From assembly GCA_017476705.1 (NCBI GenBank), contig JAFUZI010000068.1, forward strand, positions 1 to 15,925: DNA of 15,925 bases, in the 5' to 3' direction. The position numbers were made by a program, and so were the translations under genes. This DNA comes from Bacilli bacterium (GTDB lineage Bacteria; Bacillota_I; Bacilli_A; RF39; UBA660). Of the stretch, positions 6,311 to 12,988 are shown piece after piece; position 1 is the stretch's first letter; every line of letters begins with the position of its first letter. The notes beneath the pieces were generated by a model. The model saw only the letters and a program-made list of their open reading frames with translations, did no database searches and was not told the origin of the DNA.

Positions 6311-6748
6311 TTAATTTAATTTTTCTCTTATAGTTTTACTTACATAACTCATATCAGCGCGACCGTTTAACTTTTCTTTAGCAAGTCCCATAAGTTTACC
6401 CATATCAGCCATAGATGATGGTTTAATTAAATCAAATATATCATCAATTATTTTATTTACCTCTTCAACTGATAATTGTTCTGGCATATACTTAGATAAT
6501 ATTTCAATTTCACGATTAGTTTGATCTATTAAATCTTGTCTGCCACCTTTTTTAAATTCTTCAATTGACTCTTTTCTTGTTTTAATTTGCTTTGCAATAA
6601 TGCTTATTACTTCATCATCTGTAAGTTCTTTTTTAGTATTAATCTCTTCTAGAGAAATAGCGCCTTTAACCATACGAATAACTGAAAGCAATTCTTTATT
6701 TTGAGCTTTCATTGCTTCTTTTAAATCATTTACAATTCTTTCTTTCAT
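6311..6748 (-). CDS. yqeY: YqeY, GatB/YqeY-domain protein
   Basis: 145 residues, the full usual length. The family is related to the C-terminal tail domain of GatB in the tRNA amidotransferase; in Bacilli it normally stands alone next to rpsU and its cellular role is not settled. Visible: the opening helix LKEAMKAQNKELLSVIRMVK, the segment ELTDDEVISIIAKQIKTRKE, ILSKYMPEQLS in the middle, and the tail domain ADMGKLMGLAKEKLNGRADM. It lies 43 bases after rpsU, giving the same rpsU-yqeY pair as Bacillus. A hairpin in the gap may reduce read-through from rpsU. Confidence 0.95.
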   Translation of the reverse strand: MKERIVNDLKEAMKAQNKELLSVIRMVKGAISLEEINTKKELTDDEVISIIAKQIKTRKESIEEFKKGGRQDLIDQTNREIEILSKYMPEQLSVEEVNKIIDDIFDLIKPSSMADMGKLMGLAKEKLNGRADMSYVSKTIREKLN

Positions 6749-6769
6749 AAATATCCCTTTCTAACATAA

Positions 6770-6789
6770 AAGAGCTTTAAAAAGCTCTT
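6770..6789 (-). terminator. Hairpin between rpsU and yqeY (attenuator-like)
   Basis: AAGAGCTT/AAGCTCTT stem, a tight loop, then only four T residues. The weak T-run suggests partial termination, setting more S21 than YqeY. Inferred. Confidence 0.5.
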
Positions 6790-6791
6790 AA

Positions 6792-6986
6792 TTAATAATT
6801 ATCTCTATATTTTCTGTGACTATTTTTAATAGCTTCTTTTTTCTCTAATCTTCTTCTAACTCCAGGTTTCATGTAACCTTCTTGTCTTTCACGAGCTTTT
6901 TTTAGGAGACCACTTTTTGCATTTTTTTGCTTAAAAGTTTTTAATGCACCTTCAACATTACCGTTTTTAACTACAACTTTTGTCAT
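6792..6986 (-). CDS. rpsU: Small-subunit ribosomal protein S21
   Basis: 64 residues. Component of the 30S subunit. It opens TKVVVKNGNVEGALKTFKQK, typical of bS21, and continues with the basic helix KARERQEGYMKPGVRRRLEKKEA. The frame is open seven codons further upstream, but GGGAGG lies six bases before the ATG at 6986, fixing the start. It has its own strong promoter and heads the rpsU-yqeY unit. Confidence 0.97.
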   Translation of the reverse strand: MTKVVVKNGNVEGALKTFKQKNAKSGLLKKARERQEGYMKPGVRRRLEKKEAIKNSHRKYRDNY

Positions 6987-7015
6987 TATATCCCTCCCTT
7001 CTCGCAACTGTAATT

Positions 7016-7044
7016 AGTATAGCACCAAATAAGCTATTTATCAA
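7016..7044 (-). promoter_or_regulatory. Promoter of rpsU-yqeY
   Basis: TTGATA (7039-7044), a 17-base spacer and TATACT (7016-7021) on the minus strand, a close match to the housekeeping consensus and the best-conserved promoter in the window. Confidence 0.75.
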
Positions 7045-7065
7045 CAATTTTCGTTAAATTTTGAC

Positions 7066-7092
7066 AAATAAAAGCCCTATAGGCTTTTATTT
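7066..7092 (-). terminator. Terminator of the bacteriocin-type operon
   Basis: An 11-bp stem (7066-7076/7082-7092) with a five-base loop. On the minus strand the 3' arm itself ends in TTTTATTT rather than a separate T-run. It overlaps the stop of the 49-residue ORF and separates this operon from the rpsU promoter. It may act in both directions. Confidence 0.65.
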
Positions 7093-7240
7093 ATAAGCAA
7101 ATTGATACATTTCTAGCAAAAGAGCCTAAAAATACGCCAAAGCTAAACAATATATCGAATATAGTTATAATTAGTAAAATTATGAAAGGACTTAATACCA
7201 ATAATAATAAATTAAAGTATTTTTTATATTTATCTACAAT
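7091..7240 (-). CDS. Small membrane protein, possible bacteriocin immunity protein, non-standard start
   Basis: About 49 residues. VDKYKKYFN is followed by a strong membrane segment (LLLLVLSPFIILLIITIF), then FGVFLGSFARNVSICL. The frame overlaps the end of the preceding peptide gene and is open from about 7269, but it contains no ATG or GTG. The coordinates use an ATT whose first base lies eight bases before the peptide stop; a CTG four codons earlier, with AGAAG before it, is an alternative. A short membrane protein right behind double-glycine peptides is the usual place of an immunity gene, so that role is inferred from position only. Its tail GVFLGS..R....C echoes the tail of the peptide at 7230-7385. 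Confidence 0.5.
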   Translation of the reverse strand: MVDKYKKYFNLLLLVLSPFIILLIITIFDILFSFGVFLGSFARNVSICL

Positions 7241-7385
7241 AACTTCCAGTTTGAATTCTTCTAATAGATGAACCTAAACTACGACCTAAATCAGATATAG
7301 AATTTATACATCTTGCAATCGCACTTATAAATGTTGCTGTTATAGATCCACCTTCGATTAACTTTAATTCACTATCTTTAATCAT
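7230..7385 (-). CDS. Double-glycine-leader bacteriocin-like peptide A
   Basis: 51 residues. The leader is MIKDSELKLIEGG, with the E-L-x-x-I-x-GG spacing that C39 peptidases cut after GG. The predicted mature peptide is 38 residues, SITATFISAIARCINSIS and onward. It includes a GxxxG motif (GRSLG), a basic IRR stretch and a C-terminal SYCR; two Cys (26 and 50) could form a disulfide. The start is placed at the ATG four bases after the stop of peptide B rather than at upstream in-frame ATGs that overlap it. Only a weak ribosome site precedes it, so translation is probably coupled to peptide B. It may be one half of a two-peptide (class IIb-like) bacteriocin, or a signalling peptide. Confidence 0.75.
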   Translation of the reverse strand: MIKDSELKLIEGGSITATFISAIARCINSISDLGRSLGSSIRRIQTGSYCR

Positions 7386-7389
7386 AGGC

Positions 7390-7521
7390 CTATCTACATG
7401 AAAGTGGACGCACATATCCATCAATCATCCCAATAAAAAATGTTACAAGTCCTCCAATTAATAATCCTAATCCAAGTGAAAATCCACCTTCTATTTTTTT
7501 TAATTCATTATCTTTTAACAT
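7390..7521 (-). CDS. Double-glycine-leader bacteriocin-like peptide B
   Basis: 43 residues. The leader MLKDNELKKIEGG is close to that of peptide A. The predicted mature part is 30 residues: FSLGLGLLIGGLVTFFIG, hydrophobic and glycine-rich with GxxxG (GLLIG), then MIDGYVRPLSCR. It could cross a membrane, as class IIb peptides do. The start has a good AGGAG eight bases upstream, and that ribosome site overlaps the stop of the 61-residue ORF. Peptide A follows after four bases. The shared leader and the exporter encoded upstream make secretion with GG cleavage likely; antimicrobial action is inferred. Confidence 0.75.
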   Translation of the reverse strand: MLKDNELKKIEGGFSLGLGLLIGGLVTFFIGMIDGYVRPLSCR

Positions 7522-7525
7522 AAAA

Positions 7526-7711
7526 TCATCTCCTTTTTATTTGTATTTTTTTAAAAATTTCTCCATCCACCTCAAATATAATATTTAAAACATCAACCTG
7601 TTTTAAAAACTCCTTCAAATCAAATTTTAATGTAACCGATGAAATCTCTTTATCGCTTACATCAACTTCATTAATATCCACCGAAAACTCATTATTACTA
7701 AAATTTGTAAT
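7526..7711 (-). CDS. 61-residue ORF between exporter and peptides, apparent ATT start
   Basis: Family not recognised. The frame reads TNFSNNEFSVDINEVDVSD, then KEISSVTLKFDLKEFLKQVD and VLNIIFEVDGEIFKKIQIK. It is hydrophilic with alternating strand-like stretches and has no signal or membrane segment. AAGGAGG directly follows the transporter stop, and exactly nine bases after it comes ATT, in frame with this ORF. No ATG, GTG or TTG lies in that position; the first in-frame GTG would remove ten residues and has no ribosome site. Another frame offers an ATG 24-codon ORF, but it overlaps the ribosome site. The gene ends inside the ribosome site of peptide B, so the two are tightly packed. A role in peptide production or immunity is possible but unsupported. 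Confidence 0.5.
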   Translation of the reverse strand: MTNFSNNEFSVDINEVDVSDKEISSVTLKFDLKEFLKQVDVLNIIFEVDGEIFKKIQIKRR

Positions 7712-7727
7712 ATAAAAATACCTCCTT

Positions 7728-9719
7728 TCATTTACTCATATTAATAACTCGATTAAACAAATCAAGATTGTTTCTTCTATGCGTTACAAATATAAATGTT
7801 TTATCGCTAAAGCGATTAATAATTTTTTTCAAGATAGATCTTTCCATATGAATATCCACCTCAGATAATCCCTCATCTATAAAAAGATAATCTTTAATAT
7901 GATATAAAGCACGTGCTAAGATAATACGTTGCCTCTCACCTCCACTTAAATTAAAGCCATTTTCTTCAAGTAACATATTAACTCCAAGTTTATTATCTTT
8001 AATTATTTTTTTTAAACTACATGTATCAACTATTTTATTGAATCTATCCTCATCAAAATCAGAGCCTAACAAAATATTATTTAAAAGCGTATCAGTGAAC
8101 AAATATTCATCTTGTGAAATATATGTTATATGTTCTTTAAGATTAATATCAGAAATATTATAATTTCCAATAAAAATATCTTTTGTCTCATAGTATTGCT
8201 TTAATATTTTTAAAAATGTACTTTTACCACATCCACTTTTACCTGTTAAAGCCAGATTATCACCTGTTTTAATTTTTAATTTAATATCTTCTAATACTAT
8301 TTTATCTTTATTAAAATAAGTTAAATTATTTATTAATAAATCATTATATTCATAGCCGTTTTTAATTATTTTTTTACATTTTAATTCAACTAGTCTATTT
8401 ATAGAAATTTTAATTTCATTAACTAATAGTAATAAACTTGTAATATTAAAAACTGGATTAATAAAATAATTAGATAATGCATAAAAAATTACTAAATCAC
8501 TATAGTTTAAAAGTCCATTATTTATAAAACATATTCCAATTGATATTATTAAGATCATAGACATATCTGAAATACATTCATTAATATTGTTTATACTATC
8601 TAATACTGATTGATAATTTTTTAGTGAATCAAGATAATATTTTGCCTTTATTTTATATTTTTCCTTAAATATTTCTTCAAAGTTTTGACCTTTAATACTT
8701 TCAAAGCCTATAATTGACTCAGTTTCATATGAAGTTAATAGAGCTTTTGCTTGCTTTAGATTTTGCATTAAATTTTTTTGCTTTTTAAAATGAGAAATAT
8801 AATTTAAAGCATATAAAATAACTATAAACAATATAGATAAAAAAAGAATTTTGTTTATTAAAAATAATATTGTGCCAACAAATAAAATAACTATTAAATC
8901 GCTAATAAGTATTAATATAACATCAATTATATCTTTAATATTATCTATATCATTTAATCTAGATACAATCTCACCTGTTGTATGTGAGCGATAATATGAG
9001 TAAGGAAGATCAATAATATCTTCAAATGACTCTTTCATTAAAGAAAAATCTGCATTAATCTTAAGATTTAATATCTTTTTGTTTTTTAATTTGTTTAATA
9101 TATACTTTAAAAGCAATAATATAATTAAACAAATTAAATATTTTTTATTAAGCTTATTTATTAAAAGTTTTAAAAAAGAAATATATATTATTGATATAAT
9201 GAAAGATACAATGAGTAAAATTAAGGAAGGAAATATATTTTTAAATTTTATAAATTTACGTAAATATTTTATTATTTTAATATTTACTTCTTTTTCAATT
9301 TTTCTAATTGGATAAGCAATTAAAATAACATTTGTAAATATTTCATTAAATGAATTAAAAGACATTTTCTTAATTTTAGAAGCTGGGTCTGCAACTATTA
9401 AATACTCTTTTTCAAAATTTATTTCATATATTACAACAAAATGATTATATGACTTATTAATAACTGTATGCGCAATAGCAGGTAAATTAATTTTGGCCGC
9501 ATGTTTATTCAAATCATATCTTATCCCATAGCTATTAAATCCTAAGGCCTTAAAAGCTTCAACAATGTCATATGCTGTAGTACCATTTTTAGTTATATTA
9601 GTTAAATAACTTAGTCTTACATGATTAATAAAGCCCCCATAATGTTTTATAATCATTGACATACAGGCAATACCACATTCTTTAATGCCGTTTTGTTTAA
9701 CAAATTTGTATTTTCCGAT
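7728..9719 (-). CDS. Peptidase-containing (C39) ABC bacteriocin exporter, apparent ATC start
   Basis: 663 residues from 9719. It is a bifunctional exporter that cuts the leader after GG on the cytosolic side and pumps the peptide out. The C39 domain (about 1-130) has KQNGIKECGIAC with catalytic Cys15, NHFVV with His93 and VADPAS with Asp111. A transmembrane region follows (about 160-440), then the ATPase domain: Walker A GKSGCGKST (about 493-501), signature LSGGERQ (591-597), Walker B FIDE and the H-loop VTH. The first in-frame ATG (9662) lies past the catalytic Cys, so it cannot be the start. AAGGAGG lies nine bases before ATC-GGA-AAA at 9719, just where related proteins begin (M-x-KYKF). 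An in-frame TAA upstream excludes a longer protein. It is the first gene of the peptide operon. Confidence 0.9.
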   Translation of the reverse strand: MGKYKFVKQNGIKECGIACMSMIIKHYGGFINHVRLSYLTNITKNGTTAYDIVEAFKALGFNSYGIRYDLNKHAAKINLPAIAHTVINKSYNHFVVIYEINFEKEYLIVADPASKIKKMSFNSFNEIFTNVILIAYPIRKIEKEVNIKIIKYLRKFIKFKNIFPSLILLIVSFIISIIYISFLKLLINKLNKKYLICLIILLLLKYILNKLKNKKILNLKINADFSLMKESFEDIIDLPYSYYRSHTTGEIVSRLNDIDNIKDIIDVILILISDLIVILFVGTILFLINKILFLSILFIVILYALNYISHFKKQKNLMQNLKQAKALLTSYETESIIGFESIKGQNFEEIFKEKYKIKAKYYLDSLKNYQSVLDSINNINECISDMSMILIISIGICFINNGLLNYSDLVIFYALSNYFINPVFNITSLLLLVNEIKISINRLVELKCKKIIKNGYEYNDLLINNLTYFNKDKIVLEDIKLKIKTGDNLALTGKSGCGKSTFLKILKQYYETKDIFIGNYNISDINLKEHITYISQDEYLFTDTLLNNILLGSDFDEDRFNKIVDTCSLKKIIKDNKLGVNMLLEENGFNLSGGERQRIILARALYHIKDYLFIDEGLSEVDIHMERSILKKIINRFSDKTFIFVTHRRNNLDLFNRVINMSK

Positions 9720-9780
9720 ACTTTATCACCTCCTTACTAACATCATTCAATATATTTTTTTAAATACCTTTTTAAATAGC

Positions 9781-9806
9781 AAAAAAAATAGCTTAATTAG
9801 CTATTT
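9781..9806 (-). terminator. rsmD terminator
   Basis: AAATAGCT/AGCTATTT stem (9786-9793/9799-9806), five-base loop and a run of T on both strands. It overlaps the rsmD stop codon. The 60 bases from here to the exporter ribosome site are AT-rich, with no convincing promoter. Confidence 0.8.
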
Positions 9807-10318
9807 TTATATATTTTTATATATTTGGAACCATATTTTTTTTCTTTAATTAATTCTAGGCAACATTCAACATTTTCTGTTTCATATTCACAAATGATTA
9901 TTCCATTTTCATTTAATAAATTATTCTTTAATATAAGCTCAATTGAATGATTTATAAGATTATATTTATATGGCGGATCCAAAAAAATTATATCAAACTT
10001 TAAATTAGTATTATTTAAAAATTTATCATATGAATTATTTATTATTTCATAGTTATCTACGTTTGATAAATTATTTTTTAATATTTTAATAATTTCTATA
10101 TTATTATCGATAAAATAGCATTTACTAGCTCCGTTAGATAACGCCTCAATTCCTAAAGAGCCACTTCCTGCAAACAAATCAAGACAAACACTATTTTTTA
10201 AATATCCTTGAATGCTTCCAAATAATGATTCTTTTACCCTATCCATAGTAGGTCGTGTTCCATCTATATTAAACCCATCAAGATTCAAGCCTTTATATTT
10301 ACCACTTATAACACGCAT
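9797..10318 (-). CDS. rsmD: 16S rRNA (guanine-966-N2)-methyltransferase RsmD
   Basis: 173 residues. Transfers a methyl group from S-adenosylmethionine to N2 of G966 of 16S rRNA in the assembling 30S subunit. Visible: the family opening MRVISGKYKG, RPTMDRVKESLF near residue 22, SAM-binding motif I LDLFAGSGSLGIEALSNGA at about 46-64, and catalytic motif IV FLDPPY near 116. Length is close to the usual 180-190. The start follows AGGTGG. It is the last gene of the sirA-like-ylbD-ylbE-rsmD unit, the gene neighbourhood of Bacillus ylbH. Confidence 0.95.
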   Translation of the reverse strand: MRVISGKYKGLNLDGFNIDGTRPTMDRVKESLFGSIQGYLKNSVCLDLFAGSGSLGIEALSNGASKCYFIDNNIEIIKILKNNLSNVDNYEIINNSYDKFLNNTNLKFDIIFLDPPYKYNLINHSIELILKNNLLNENGIIICEYETENVECCLELIKEKKYGSKYIKIYKNS

Positions 10319-10344
10319 ATTACCACCTATTTAATTTTATCACA

Positions 10345-10566
10345 CTATTTTAATGTTGTCAGTATATTTTGAAACAGCTCTACTGTATCAAGCGCTTTTG
10401 AAATTTTATCAGTAGTTCTTAATTTGTATGCCTCCTTAGCCTTACTTTCAAATAAATTAAACATATTTGGATCTCTATTTAATATCTTATACCAAATAGA
10501 ATTTTCTCTTAAATATTTTACATAGTAAGGATTATTTTTTAATTTAAATTGTATATCTAATGTCAC
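10345..10566 (-). CDS. ylbE: YlbE-like protein
   Basis: 73 residues starting with GTG immediately after the stop of the previous gene (TAA-GTG), with GAGG five bases before it. The pattern NPYYVKYLRENSIWYKILNRDP, then a Phe-x-x-Phe helix and a hydrophobic C-terminal helix (VELFQNIL), fits the YlbE-like family (YIxxxPxxxxFIRExPxWYRxLxRxP in Bacillus). Its function is unknown. Position between ylbD-like and rsmD supports the call. It has no signal or membrane segment. Confidence 0.7.
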   Translation of the reverse strand: MTLDIQFKLKNNPYYVKYLRENSIWYKILNRDPNMFNLFESKAKEAYKLRTTDKISKALDTVELFQNILTTLK

Positions 10567-10893
10567 TTAATCCTCAAAATGTCTATATAATGGTCTAGGC
10601 CTATATGATTCTACATCGCTATCATTTTTTTTGCCTAAGTCTTCTAAAACACTTAATACTCTTCTAACACTTTCTAAATTTTCCTCAACTCTATCTACAT
10701 CAATATTTTTTAGCCAATCAAGTATATTATAATTGTTTTTAGCCTTTATATACTTATCCCAAACCGAACTATCATTACCATACAAATCAAACATCTCATA
10801 AAACTTTTGCCATGTCATTTCACCATTATTCACATAATTAGCAAGTGATGGGTTAATCTTTACAAACGCTTTAAAATTATCTTTACTACTCAT
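10567..10893 (-). CDS. ylbD: YlbD-like protein
   Basis: 108 residues. The N-terminal part NFKAFVKINPSLANYVNNGE followed by MTWQKFYEMFDLYGND matches the YlbD-like pattern (FKxFVxxHPxLxxxVRxGxxTWQxxYExWxLxGED). In Bacillus the protein is described as a putative spore-coat component; here the family is recognised but that role cannot be assumed. The C-terminal half has a helical DVDRVEENLESVRRVLSVLE and ends PRPLYRHFED. It directly abuts ylbE and follows the sirA-like gene by 25 bases. Confidence 0.7.
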   Translation of the reverse strand: MSSKDNFKAFVKINPSLANYVNNGEMTWQKFYEMFDLYGNDSSVWDKYIKAKNNYNILDWLKNIDVDRVEENLESVRRVLSVLEDLGKKNDSDVESYRPRPLYRHFED

Positions 10894-10918
10894 AAAATCA
10901 CCTATTAAATTATATGAA

Positions 10919-11338
10919 TTAATTTATAATTGTTGCTTTAAAATAATCATTTAACCAAAAATAATCAATATTGTTAAAATCAACGACAAAGATATTTTTA
11001 TTATATATATTTAATATTTTCATGATTTGCGGCATATTAACATCTGACTTAACAACGATACAAGAATAGTTTATTTGAATATATGTATTTTCAAATTCAG
11101 AATAGATTTTAATTACCTTGTCATTTAATTTTTTATGTTTTATTCTTTTATTTAAATAATTATTTAATACCTTAACTGCGAATGGAAGACATATTTTCTT
11201 ATATATCTTTATTCCATATGAAAAATCATATGCTCTAAGTTTATATAAATTTTCTATAATTTTATATAATACATATGATTTATCTTTATAAATATTATAG
11301 TATTCCTTTTTTATTATAAATAAATAGTATTTGCGCAT
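10919..11338 (-). CDS. sirA: SirA-like regulator of DNA replication initiation
   Basis: 139 residues. The opening MRKYYLFIIKKEYYNIYKDK, followed by LYKIIENLYKL, and the end VVDFNNIDYFWLND match SirA (YneE) of Bacillus, which opens HYYTYLIKEEF and closes AMDFNSKRYGWLNP. In Bacillus, SirA binds DnaA domain I and blocks re-initiation when cells commit to sporulation. The frame is open to a TTG nine codons earlier, but GGGTG lies five bases before the ATG at 11338, and that start matches the family. It heads the unit with ylbD, ylbE and rsmD. The middle is rich in Lys, Ile and Tyr and less conserved. The assignment rests on the two ends, so it is moderately sure. Confidence 0.65.
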   Translation of the reverse strand: MRKYYLFIIKKEYYNIYKDKSYVLYKIIENLYKLRAYDFSYGIKIYKKICLPFAVKVLNNYLNKRIKHKKLNDKVIKIYSEFENTYIQINYSCIVVKSDVNMPQIMKILNIYNKNIFVVDFNNIDYFWLNDYFKATIIN

Positions 11339-11372
11339 TATAACACCCAGATATATTATAACCAACTAAAGT

Positions 11373-11396
11373 GTCAAAATTAGTTGATTTTTGTAA
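11373..11396. repeat. Inverted repeat upstream of the sirA-like gene
   Basis: Seven-base arms CAACTAA and TTAGTTG (11373-11379, 11390-11396) separated by ten bases that contain TTGACA read on the minus strand. It lies between the terminator of the upstream gene and the sirA-like start. It could be an operator over a promoter; no good -10 at 17 bases is seen. Confidence 0.35.
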
Positions 11397-11428
11397 AAAA
11401 TAAAAGATAATACAAATGTATTATCTTT
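11395..11428 (-). terminator. Terminator of the 492-residue gene
   Basis: An 11-bp stem (11403-11413/11418-11428) with a four-base loop, followed on the minus strand by TTATTTTTT. It overlaps the stop codon of the gene. Confidence 0.85.
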
Positions 11429-12899
11429 GTTGAACCTTAATATTTTCATTTAAATCAATTTTAACAAGTGGCAGATTATTATCTTCTGCTAAAACAGATG
11501 CTTTTAAATAATTTGAGCACTTATCAAGTTCATCATCTACTATACAATAAACTCCTGATATATATATTCTTTTTTTATCTAAAAGGATTTTGTTACTTAA
11601 TTTTTTCCCCATTATATTAGATGATACAATCATGCTTGGTGTTTGTAAAACAGATTCTGATTTGCTACTAACAGAATATCTTGAACCATCCTTAACATAT
11701 TCAAATGGCTTTGTTGATGCATATAATACTGCATCATCTTTAGGCACACATATAAATCCATATTTTAGGCCAATTCTTTTTATCTTTCCAATCATATCAC
11801 TACTTATTATTTTTGCTTCTACAACATCATCATATATGTTTGTTGCTACTAAATAATTAAAATATTCTTTCTCATCATTTGAAGCATTTGTTAAAAAGTT
11901 ATGCCAAATTGGATTAATTAATTTTTTAGCTGAATTTTCGATAGAAATTATTTCTTCATATTCTTCATCAATCATATCAGTTAAATACTTTGGATTATGT
12001 GTTTTATCAATTTTTTTAGCTTTATTTAATATAGAGTTAATCATATCATAAGCAGTTATTAATTTAGTTAGTTCATGTGAATTAAATAATATTTTATGTG
12101 AATACATATTAGCAAGTGATCTTTTAACAGAAAACAACCTTTTTAATTTTTCTTCATAATCACTATCTTTTTTTTCTAAAGCACTTGATAGATAATTTTC
12201 ATATTTATAATCTATTTTTTCATACTCATATAAAGAATCTGTCAAAAATACTTTTCCTATTTTTTTTACAAAATTATTATATATTTCATTAATATTTTTT
12301 GTAAAATCTAAATATGTTGTATCTTTAGAATATGAATCAAAAGTTTTCTGTAATAAACTAAAATCTCTATTTACCACTCCACAAATTAAAATATCTTTTC
12401 CAATTATATCACCAACACAAGATGCAACCTCTAATTCTTTTGAATTAATTATTTTTTCATATGGTAAATTATATTTTAAAGATAACTCTTCACAAATCAT
12501 TTTAACTGTACCTATTGTAACTACATCTTTTCTATTTTTTGTAAATACTAATATTATGCTTTCAAGTAATTTATTTTTAATTATTTCAAATACATCATTC
12601 TGATTATCCAATATATATTTTACATATTGCTTACTCTCATCATTTAAATCCATTAAACTTTTTGGATTTGCTAAGTCATTATCCTCAATAAATTTTTTGA
12701 TATCTAAATTAAATGTTATTTTATTATCATGAACATGTACCTTAAATGGCATATCATCTCTTAGTTCTACTATATCTTTTATATTAACTATATCATTTTT
12801 TACTTCTTTAGATATATATTTATCAAATTCATTCAAATAAATGGTTTTAATATATTCAAAATACTCATTAATCTTAGATTTTAATTCATTGGTATTCAA
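11421..12899 (-). CDS. Unrecognised 492-residue cytosolic protein
   Basis: I do not recognise a family. The start is TTG at 12899 behind AGGTGAGG; no ATG serves. The protein is acidic and Lys-rich, without signal peptide or membrane helix. The first ~290 residues look mostly helical, with LFSVKRSLANMYSHKILFN and KLITAYDMINSILNKAKK. From about 370 it has a strand-rich part (VPKDDAVLYAST, then YSVSSKSESVLQTPSM). The last ~45 residues (RIYISGVYCIVDDELDKCSN, then LAEDNNLPLVKIDLNEN) look like a separate small alpha/beta element with two Cys. It is monocistronic, with its own terminator, divergent from the UPF0316 gene. A structural comparison would be more telling than sequence. Confidence 0.85.
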   Translation of the reverse strand: MNTNELKSKINEYFEYIKTIYLNEFDKYISKEVKNDIVNIKDIVELRDDMPFKVHVHDNKITFNLDIKKFIEDNDLANPKSLMDLNDESKQYVKYILDNQNDVFEIIKNKLLESIILVFTKNRKDVVTIGTVKMICEELSLKYNLPYEKIINSKELEVASCVGDIIGKDILICGVVNRDFSLLQKTFDSYSKDTTYLDFTKNINEIYNNFVKKIGKVFLTDSLYEYEKIDYKYENYLSSALEKKDSDYEEKLKRLFSVKRSLANMYSHKILFNSHELTKLITAYDMINSILNKAKKIDKTHNPKYLTDMIDEEYEEIISIENSAKKLINPIWHNFLTNASNDEKEYFNYLVATNIYDDVVEAKIISSDMIGKIKRIGLKYGFICVPKDDAVLYASTKPFEYVKDGSRYSVSSKSESVLQTPSMIVSSNIMGKKLSNKILLDKKRIYISGVYCIVDDELDKCSNYLKASVLAEDNNLPLVKIDLNENIKVQQR

Positions 12900-12988
12900 A
12901 GTACCTCACCTACCATTAATCTAATTTTAGCAAACTTTTTTAAAAAAATCTACTATGTATATAAAATTAATATAAAGAGATATTAATA

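Noticed and set aside
9079..9315. Plus-strand ORF opposite the exporter membrane region
   Set aside because: Hydrophobic only because it is the complement of AT-rich membrane-segment codons; no ribosome site.
7728..9662. Exporter starting at the first in-frame ATG
   Set aside because: This would remove the catalytic Cys and the KQNGIKECG motif that is plainly encoded upstream in frame behind a strong ribosome site.
11590..11856. Plus-strand ORF opposite the 492-residue gene
   Set aside because: Shadow frame without initiation signal.
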